A program made the position numbers and the translations under genes. This document shows, piece after piece, positions 30,778 through 39,038 of a DNA stretch of 39,038 bases. This stretch comes from DATAQC01 sp038238185. GTDB taxonomy: Bacteria > Actinomycetota > Acidimicrobiia > Acidimicrobiales > AC-14. The notes beneath the pieces are model-generated. The model was not told the origin of the DNA. It worked only from the letters and a program-made list of their open reading frames with translations, and made no database searches. Where the stretch lies: NCBI GenBank assembly GCA_038238185.1, contig JBBRXY010000025.1, forward strand, positions 1-39,038. The letters run 5' to 3'. Position 1 is the stretch's first letter. Every line of letters begins with the position of its first letter.

Positions 30778-31458
30778 CTACCCCTGAGATACAACAACCC
30801 CGGCCGTGGCGAGGAGTGACTGCAGGAGCACCTTCCCGTCCTGGGTGGCGCCCAGGCGATCGACGGCCCGCTCGGGGTGGGGCATGAGGCCCACCACGTT
30901 GCGGGCGGCCGAACAGACTGCAGCAATGTCGTCGGTGGAGCCGTTGGGGTTGTCGAGATAGCGCAGCACGATCCGGTCGTGGGCCCGCAATTCGTCGAGG
31001 GTGGTTGCGTCACAGGTGTAATTACCCTCGAAGTGGTTGATCGGTAGCTGGAGAACGCTGCCGACGGCTGCGGTATTCGTCAACGGCGATTGAATTGTCT
31101 CGACCCGTACGGCGACGGTCGAGCACAGGAACCGCAGGCCCCGGTTCTTCTGGAGGGCGCCGGGAAGGTGGCCGGCTTCCGTGAGAATCTGGAACCCGTT
31201 GCAAATTCCCACTACCGGGCCACCGGCAGCGATGAAGCGGGCCAACTCGGCCATCACCGGACTGAAACGGGCGATCGCCCCGGGGCGGAGGTAATCGCCA
31301 TGGGCGAAGCCTCCAGGCAACACGACAGCATCGACATCACCGATCCGATTGTCTCCGTGCCAGACGAGGCGACCTTCGCCACCGAGGGCGGATACCGCCT
31401 CCACCACGTCGTGCTCGCAATTGGAGCCGGGGAACACCACCACGCCCACGGTGATCAT
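30778..31458 (-). CDS. purQ: FGAM synthase, glutaminase subunit
   Basis: A 226-aa class I glutamine amidotransferase supplying ammonia to PurL. VVVFPGSNCEHDVVEAV opens the chain. The nucleophile Cys lies in GICNGFQILTEAGHLPGAL, and the catalytic His-Glu pair in GLMPHPERAVD. The ATG overlaps the purS stop (ATGA, 31455-31458). It is the last gene of the purA-D-E-B-C-S-Q unit and converges on the small plus-strand gene with only 4 bp between stops. Confidence 0.96.
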   Translation of the reverse strand: MITVGVVVFPGSNCEHDVVEAVSALGGEGRLVWHGDNRIGDVDAVVLPGGFAHGDYLRPGAIARFSPVMAELARFIAAGGPVVGICNGFQILTEAGHLPGALQKNRGLRFLCSTVAVRVETIQSPLTNTAAVGSVLQLPINHFEGNYTCDATTLDELRAHDRIVLRYLDNPNGSTDDIAAVCSAARNVVGLMPHPERAVDRLGATQDGKVLLQSLLATAGVVVSQG

Positions 31459-31700
31459 CCGATTGTCACCTCGACGTCCTCGATCACCGGGTTGGTGAGA
31501 AAAGTCCGGCAGAGCTCGTCGACCTGGCCGCGGGCCGTTGCCTGGTCGGGCGCGTCGATGGTGAAACGGATGGCTTTACCGACCCGGACACCCTCGACGC
31601 CGCCGAAACCGAGGGCGGGCAGCGACCGCTCGATGGTGGCACCCTGGGGATCGGCGACGTCGGGCCGAAGGGTGACCTCGACCAGCACCGGGATCTTCAC
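31455..31700 (-). CDS. purS: FGAM synthase, PurS subunit
   Basis: An 81-aa protein that bridges PurL and PurQ in the three-subunit FGAM synthase. It reads IPVLVEVTLRPDVADPQGAT, then LPALGFGGVEGVRVGKAIRF, and ends EDVEVTIG, the full family length. It starts at ATG 31700, 22 bp after the purC stop; this is the only non-overlapping junction of the long pur unit. Confidence 0.96.
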   Translation of the reverse strand: MKIPVLVEVTLRPDVADPQGATIERSLPALGFGGVEGVRVGKAIRFTIDAPDQATARGQVDELCRTFLTNPVIEDVEVTIG

Positions 31701-31722
31701 TGGCGCTCACTCATGGTTGCGA

Positions 31723-32675
31723 TCATGCCTCTCCGGCCCAGGCCGAGAACAGATTTCCGGTGATCCGCTCGTAGGCGGCCAGATATCTGTCGTGAGTCTC
31801 ACGCACCACGTCGTAGGGGAGGAACGGCGGCGGCGGCGTCTTGTCCCACCCGCTCGTCTCCAACCAGTCCCGGAGGGGCTGCTTGTCGAACGACGGCGGG
31901 GAGGTGCCCGGCTCCCAGGTCTCGGCGTCCCAGAACCGGGAGGAGTCGGGCGTGAGCACCTCGTCGCACATGGTCAGGGCGCCGTCGACGAATCCCAGTT
32001 CGAACTTGGTGTCCGCCACGATGAGGCCTCGGGCCGCAGCCGCTTCGGATGCACGGGCATACACGGCCAGGGAGATCTCCTCGGCCTGGCGGTAGACATC
32101 CTGGCCCACCAGCGTCGCGGCCTGAGCCGGCGAGATGTTCTCGTCGTGAACCACAGTCTCCTGCCCGGTGGGGGCGGCAGGGGCCTTGGTCGAGGGTGTG
32201 AACAGTGGCTCGGGCAGGCGGTCGGACTGGCGCAGGCCCTCAGGCAGGCCGATCCCGCACACAGTGCCGGACTCGGTGTACTCCTTCCACCCCGACCCGG
32301 CCAGATAGCCCCGCACGATGCACTCGATGGGCAGCATCTCGGCCCGGCGCACGAGCATCGTCCGCCCGGCCAGGTGGTCGAGGACCGAGCGCCCGGGAGC
32401 GGGGCGGAGATCGGAGCGCCCCAATGAAGGATCGATGTCACCTGCCTCGGGAGGGAACTCGGCGACGTCGGTGGACACCAGATGGCTGGGCACCAGGTCG
32501 GCCGTCTCGGCCAGCCAGTAGGCGGTGACTCCGGTGAGCACCTTGCCCTTGTCGACGATGGGCTCGTGCATCACCACGTCGAAGGCGGAGATGCGATCGG
32601 AGGCGACCATCAGCAGGAGCCCGTCGCCGGCGTCGTAGACGTCGCGAACCTTCCCTGAGTGGAGCTTCACGAGAC

Positions 32676-32679
<4 letters not shown>
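31723..32679 (-). CDS. purC: SAICAR synthetase
   Basis: A 318-aa phosphoribosylaminoimidazole-succinocarboxamide synthase. The start of the chain, LHSGKVRDVYDAGDGLLLMV then ASDRISAFDVVM, and IECIVRGYLAGSGWKEY, FTPSTKAP and DTKFELGFVDG are diagnostic. ATG 32679 overlaps the purB stop (ATGA). The open frame continues far upstream through purB and purE, but that part is antisense-frame shadow. The C-terminal region is the longer type (about 300 residues) found in many actinobacteria. Confidence 0.96.
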
Positions 32680-33979
<1,300 letters not shown>

Positions 33980-33983
<4 letters not shown>

Positions 33984-34420
33984 GGGTTGGCCCGGCGATC
34001 GTCGAGCTTGGCGGCCAGGTCGGTATCAGTGATGGCCAGCATCTGGACCACCAGGATGGCGGCGTTGGCGGCGCCGTCGACGGCCACCGTGGCCACGGGC
34101 ACGCCCCGGGGCATCTGCACGGTGGCGTACAACGCATCGAGGCCACCCAGGGCGCTGCCCGACAGGGGGACGCCGACCACCGGCAGGGTGGTGTTGGCAG
34201 CGACGGCCCCGGCCAGGTGGGCGGCCATCCCCGCCCCACAGATGATGGCGCCGTAGCCGGCCTGTCGTGCCCCTTTGGCGAACGCGGCCACGACGTCGGG
34301 GGTGCGGTGGGCCGACATCACCCGCGTGTCGGCCTCCAGCCCGAACTCGGCGAGCGTGGCCGCCGCGGGTTCCATCTTTTTCTGATCACTGGGCGAGCCC
34401 ATGAGTACGGCGACCTTCAC
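33980..34420 (-). CDS. purE: N5-CAIR mutase
   Basis: A 146-aa class I PurE. VAVLMGSPSDQKKMEPAA, ADTRVMSAHRTPDVVAAFA, IICGAGMAAHLAGAVAA and VVGVPLSGSALGGLDALYAT match the family. The start is GTG 34420, overlapping the purD stop (GTGA). This class normally needs PurK (N5-CAIR synthetase), which is not in the window. Confidence 0.95.
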
Positions 34421-35649
34421 GCATCCTCCTTGGCGGCGGCGGTCCTGGCGATGTCGGTCCGATACTGCATCCCCGGCCAGGTGATGTGCGAGATGGCACC
34501 GTAGGCCCGGTCGCGGGCCTCGGCCAGGTCGACCCCGATTCCCGTGACCTGCACCACCCGGCCACCGGCGGTGACGAGACTCCCGGAGTGCCCGCTTTCC
34601 ACGCCGGCGCAGTAGATGGTGACGCCCTTCTCGGCCGCCGCCACCTCGAGGCCGGCAATGGAATCACCGGTACGGGGGGCGGTCGGGTAGCCCTCCGCCG
34701 CCAGCACCACGGTGACGGCAGCGTCGGCCACAAAGGCCGGCTCCGTCCGGAGCTGTCCGGCCGCGGCCCCGGCCAGGAAGGCGGCCAGGTCGCCGGCGAA
34801 CCGGGGCAGCACCACCTGGGCCTCGGGATCGCCGAACCGGACGTTGAACTCAAGGACCTTGGGGCCGTCGGCAGTGAGGATGACGCCGGCGTAGAGCACG
34901 CCCCGGTAGTCGATGCCCCGTGCTCGCAGGGCGGCGAGGGTGGGCTCGACGGCGCGGTCGACCACCCCGTCGACGACCGACGGCCCGGCGAGAGGCACCG
35001 GCGAGAACGCGCCCATGCCACCGGTGTTGGGCCCCTCGTCGTCGTCGCCGAGGCGCTTGAAGTCCTGGGCCGGGGCGAGGGGCACGACGCGGGTGCCGTC
35101 GCACACGCACAGCACCGACAGCTCGGGGCCGGTGAGGCCCTCCTCGATCACCACCGTCCGGCCGGCGTCGCCGAAGGAACGCCCGGCCAGCTTGGCGCCC
35201 ACGTCGTCGATGGCCTCGGCCAGCGACTCGGTGACCAGGACGCCCTTGCCGGCCGCCAGCCCGTCGGTCTTCACCACGTAGGGCGGAACGAGGCTACGCA
35301 GGTGGGCGGCGGCGGGCTCGGGGTCGGTGAAGGTGGCATGGCCGGCGGTGGGAACGCCGGCTTGTCCGAGCACCTCTTTCATCCATGCCTTCGACGCCTC
35401 CAGCCTGGCGCCGTCGGCCCCGGGGCCGAACACCAGCGCGCCTCGTGCCCGCAGGCGGTCGGCCAGGCCGTCGACGAGGGGGACCTCGGGGCCGACGACG
35501 AACAGGTCGGCCTCCACCTCCTCGGGCGGAGTGGCGACCGAACCGGGGATGCCCGCATTCCCGGGCGTGACCACCACCTCGGCAGTGGCCGCCAGGGCGT
35601 CGCGCAACGCGTGCTCCCGTCCCCCACCACCGACGACACAAACCCTCAC
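34417..35649 (-). CDS. purD: Phosphoribosylamine-glycine ligase (GARS)
   Basis: A 410-aa ATP-grasp enzyme. VRVCVVGGGGREHALRDALA opens the chain. PPYVVKTDGLAAGKGVLV, EEGLTGPELSVLCVCDG, DFKRLGDDDEGPNTGGMGAF and KVLEFNVRFGDPEAQVVLPR follow in order. GTG 35649 is the natural start and overlaps the purA stop (GTGA). The 15 codons upstream of it in the open frame overlap purA and are not needed. Confidence 0.95.
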   Translation of the reverse strand: MRVCVVGGGGREHALRDALAATAEVVVTPGNAGIPGSVATPPEEVEADLFVVGPEVPLVDGLADRLRARGALVFGPGADGARLEASKAWMKEVLGQAGVPTAGHATFTDPEPAAAHLRSLVPPYVVKTDGLAAGKGVLVTESLAEAIDDVGAKLAGRSFGDAGRTVVIEEGLTGPELSVLCVCDGTRVVPLAPAQDFKRLGDDDEGPNTGGMGAFSPVPLAGPSVVDGVVDRAVEPTLAALRARGIDYRGVLYAGVILTADGPKVLEFNVRFGDPEAQVVLPRFAGDLAAFLAGAAAGQLRTEPAFVADAAVTVVLAAEGYPTAPRTGDSIAGLEVAAAEKGVTIYCAGVESGHSGSLVTAGGRVVQVTGIGVDLAEARDRAYGAISHITWPGMQYRTDIARTAAAKEDA

Positions 35650-37010
35650 AGGACGAGGGTGCCGGGGCCGAAGTCCTCTTGGTCCTCCCACCACCTGTCC
35701 TCGTCGCCATCGTCGTCGTCATCGTCGGGGGGAGGGCCGAAGTCGACGAACTGCTCCCGTCCCGGTCCGACACCGACGAGACGGATCGGCACACCGATCT
35801 GCGCGGACAGGAAACCCACGTAGTCGCGAGCCGCGCTGGGCAGGTCGGACAGCGAGGTGGCACCCGAGAGGTCGTCGGCCCATCCCGGCACCTCCTCGTA
35901 GACCGGAGTGGCCTTGTGCAGCACCGACTGGTGGTAGGGGACGTGGCGGTAGGTGCGATCCTCGGCCCGGTAGGCGACGCACACCTTGAGGCTGTCGAAG
36001 CCGTCGAGGATGTCGAGCTTGGTGAGGGCCACCTCGGAGAGGGAGTTGAGGCGCACGGCCTGGCGGAGCATCACCGCGTCGAACCAGCCGGTACGACGCC
36101 GGCGCCCGGTATTGGTGCCGAACTCGTGGCCTCGGTCGACGAGCGTGTCGCCCACCTCGTCGTGCAACTCGGTGGGGAACGGACCCGAGCCCACCCGGGT
36201 GACGTAGGCCTTGGCGATGCCGATGATGCGGCCGATGTGGCCAGGACCGACACCGGCGCCTGTGCAGGCCCCGCCGGCCACCGGGTTCGACGAGGTGACG
36301 AACGGATAGGTGCCTTGGTCGAGGTCGAGGAAGGTGGCCTGGGCGCCCTCGAACAACACGTTCTGATCGGCCTCGAGAGCGTCGTGGACCAGGCCGACGG
36401 TGTCGGTGATGAGGGGGTCGAGGCGGGCGGCCAGCTCGCCCAGGTACAGGTCGGCGATGTCGTCGGCGGACAGGGCCAGGCGGTTGTACACCTTGGCCAG
36501 GATCAGGTTCTTCTCTTTGAGGACGACGTCGAGCTTCTCGCGGAAGATCTTGGGGTCCTGCAGGTCCTGGACCCGCAGGCCCACACGGGTGGCCTTGTCG
36601 GCGTAGGCCGGCCCGATCCCCCGCTTGGTCGTACCCAGGCTGTTCTTGCCCAGGTAGCGCTCGGTGAGACGGTCGAGCTCATGGTGGTACGGCATGATCA
36701 GGTGGGCGTTGCCCGAGACCTTCAGCCGGCTGCAATCGACGCCCCGAGCCTCGAGGCCGTCGAGCTCGGCAACCAGCACGGCCGGGTCGACGACCACGCC
36801 GTTGCCGATGACCGGTGTGACCCACGGGTACATGACGCCACTGGGGACGAGCTGGAGGGCAAAGGACTCGCCACCCACCACCAGGGTATGGCCGGCGTTG
36901 TGGCCGCCCTGGTAACGGACGACCAGCTGCATCTCCTTGGCCAGAAGGTCGGTGAGCTTCCCCTTACCTTCGTCGCCCCACTGGGTCCCTACGACCACAG
37001 TCCCGGGCAC
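35646..37010 (-). CDS. purA: Adenylosuccinate synthetase with acidic C-terminal tail
   Basis: A 454-aa GTP-dependent enzyme making adenylosuccinate from IMP and aspartate. The N-terminal P-loop region VVGTQWGDEGKGKLTDLLA, RYQGGHNAGHTLVV, GTTKRGIGPAYADKATR and RRRRTGWFDAVML are all present. The usual family end is near GREQFVDF. Here about 30 extra residues follow, with six Asp in a row and many Asp, Glu and Trp, which is unusual. The start GTG 37010 has GAGGAG 8 nt upstream. It heads the seven-gene pur unit. Confidence 0.96.
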   Translation of the reverse strand: MPGTVVVGTQWGDEGKGKLTDLLAKEMQLVVRYQGGHNAGHTLVVGGESFALQLVPSGVMYPWVTPVIGNGVVVDPAVLVAELDGLEARGVDCSRLKVSGNAHLIMPYHHELDRLTERYLGKNSLGTTKRGIGPAYADKATRVGLRVQDLQDPKIFREKLDVVLKEKNLILAKVYNRLALSADDIADLYLGELAARLDPLITDTVGLVHDALEADQNVLFEGAQATFLDLDQGTYPFVTSSNPVAGGACTGAGVGPGHIGRIIGIAKAYVTRVGSGPFPTELHDEVGDTLVDRGHEFGTNTGRRRRTGWFDAVMLRQAVRLNSLSEVALTKLDILDGFDSLKVCVAYRAEDRTYRHVPYHQSVLHKATPVYEEVPGWADDLSGATSLSDLPSAARDYVGFLSAQIGVPIRLVGVGPGREQFVDFGPPPDDDDDDGDEDRWWEDQEDFGPGTLVL

Positions 37011-37065
37011 GCGCGCGTCTCCTCAGTAAAAACTACAAGCGGTCCGATCATCATAGGCTGCCCCG
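37011..37065. promoter_or_regulatory. Divergent promoter region purA / phosphatase
   Basis: A 55-bp gap. On the plus strand, TAGGCT (37054-37059) is a leaderless -10, 6 nt before the GTG at 37066. On the minus strand TAGTTT (37035-37030) could be the purA -10, with a short leader holding GAGGAG. The AT-rich block at 37027-37037 is distinctive in this GC-rich DNA. There is no room for a purine riboswitch. Confidence 0.5.
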
Positions 37066-37683
37066 GTGGCGACCCGTGTCCTCCTCCTGCGCCATGGCCA
37101 GTCGACCTGGAACGCCCAGGGTCGCTGGCAGGGCTGGTCGGATCCGCCCCTGTCCGAACTCGGTCGTGCCCAGGCGACGCAGGCGGCCGAACACCTCGAG
37201 GGCACCAACGTCACGAGCGTCACCGCCTCCGACCTCGACCGGGCCCGGACCACGGCCACGATCGTGGCCGACGGCCTGGGACTGGCCCGGGTCGCCATCG
37301 ACGGCGACCTGCGCGAGTACAACGTCGGGGAGTGGGAGGGCCTGACTCGGCCCGAGATCGAGAGGCGGTGGCCCGACCATCTCGACGCCTGGAGGAAGGG
37401 ACGGCTGGCCGGTACGCCGGGAGGCGAGACCCGGGTGGCCTTCCTCGCCCGGGTCGAGGCGGGCATGGCCCGGGTGGCCGCGTCCGACGGTGCCTCGCCC
37501 CTCGTCATCACCCACGGCGGCGTGATCAGGGCCCTCGAACAACTGGCCGGGGGTGAACGGTCGGCGGTGATCGACAATCTCGCCGGGCGCTGGTTCACCG
37601 TCGAGCCGGACGGCGGCGTGCGCGCCGGGGAAGTCGTGGCCGGCCTCGACCCCGACCTGCAGACCTCGTCGCCGTCGCTTTGA
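37066..37683 (+). CDS. Histidine phosphatase superfamily protein
   Basis: A 205-aa phosphoglycerate-mutase-like phosphatase. The catalytic RHG motif is at residues 9-11 (VLLLRHGQSTWNAQGRWQGW). The acid/base region is REYNVGEWEGLTRPEIE, and the second His is in PLVITHGGVIRALEQL. Broad-specificity phosphatase or alpha-ribazole-type activity is possible; the substrate cannot be read. GTG 37066 is the start with a leaderless -10 box. It is divergent from purA, but no functional link is evident. Confidence 0.88.
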   Translation: MATRVLLLRHGQSTWNAQGRWQGWSDPPLSELGRAQATQAAEHLEGTNVTSVTASDLDRARTTATIVADGLGLARVAIDGDLREYNVGEWEGLTRPEIERRWPDHLDAWRKGRLAGTPGGETRVAFLARVEAGMARVAASDGASPLVITHGGVIRALEQLAGGERSAVIDNLAGRWFTVEPDGGVRAGEVVAGLDPDLQTSSPSL

Positions 37684-37710
37684 GCCCCCTCACCGCCCCG
37701 TCCCGGGGCC

Positions 37711-37718
<8 letters not shown>
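37684..37718. terminator. Nested hairpin between convergent genes
   Basis: An inner stem GCCCCG-TCC-CGGGGC (37695-37709) sits inside an outer pairing of GCCCCCT (37684-37690) with AGGGGC (37713-37718). It lies between the phosphatase stop and the stop of the convergent coiled-coil gene and could serve both directions. There is no T-tract. Confidence 0.5.

Positions 37719-39038
<1,320 letters not shown>

Noticed and set aside
37011..37065. Purine or ZTP riboswitch before purA
   Set aside because: Only 55 bp separate the divergent starts and no aptamer-like structure is visible. The purL start appears leaderless.
35679..37556. 625-codon plus-strand frame across purA
   Set aside because: Antisense to a clearly intact purA, and its last part is out of frame with the phosphatase.

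Overview
The window reads as chromosome of a high-GC actinobacterium, most likely Acidimicrobiia or a near relative. That placement is an inference. It rests on strong GC3 bias in all genes, enzymes linked to mycothiol (two maleylpyruvate-isomerase-like proteins and a PIG-L deacetylase), a 180-kDa-type NAD-dependent glutamate dehydrogenase, and a recurrent leaderless-promoter signature (TANNNT placed 6-7 nt before a GTG or ATG start) at eight genes. No rRNA, tRNA, CRISPR array, IS element or phage gene was seen.

Layout. 1-1.6 kb: two secreted beta-structured proteins on the minus strand (a partial propeller-like protein and a parallel beta-helix protein). 1.8-5.8 kb: a gene graveyard. It holds remnants of a beta-lactamase-family hydrolase, an aminoglycoside phosphotransferase and an ABC-transporter ATPase, plus a frameshifted DHFR-fold reductase. 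Between them lie an intact membrane protein with a histone-like Lys/Ala/Thr tail and an MDMPI/SCP2 enzyme. 5.8-10.3 kb: a cell-surface locus with a sedolisin (S53) protease carrying FG-GAP-like repeats, a class F-like sortase, and a two-domain secreted protein ending in an LPVAG sorting signal. 10.4-14 kb: a stand-alone LigD-type polymerase, a second MDMPI-like protein, an orphan 81-aa ORF, a decayed UbiB/AarF kinase, and a PIG-L deacetylase with an in-frame repeat insert.

14-22.6 kb: a catabolic block with giant NAD-GDH, a cupredoxin lipoprotein, a Leu/Val dehydrogenase, and a fused E1 alpha-beta 2-oxoacid dehydrogenase. It ends at a very long hairpin. Together the enzymes could deaminate branched-chain amino acids and oxidise the resulting 2-oxo acids. 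22.6-25.2 kb: xseA-xseB and a convergent channel-like membrane protein.

25.3-37 kb: ten purine-biosynthesis genes in two minus-strand units. purA-D-E-B-C-S-Q is almost entirely joined by 4-nt start/stop overlaps. purL-F-M has its own leaderless promoter. A small conserved basic protein gene sits on the opposite strand between purQ and purL. 37-39 kb: a histidine phosphatase convergent with a long Ala/Lys/Glu coiled-coil gene that runs off the window end.

I did not find a clear new defence or mobile system. The most interesting material is the sortase/LPVAG/sedolisin locus, the palindrome-rich purL/small-gene divergent region, the leaderless-promoter series, the histone-tailed membrane protein, and the cluster of truncated pseudogenes.
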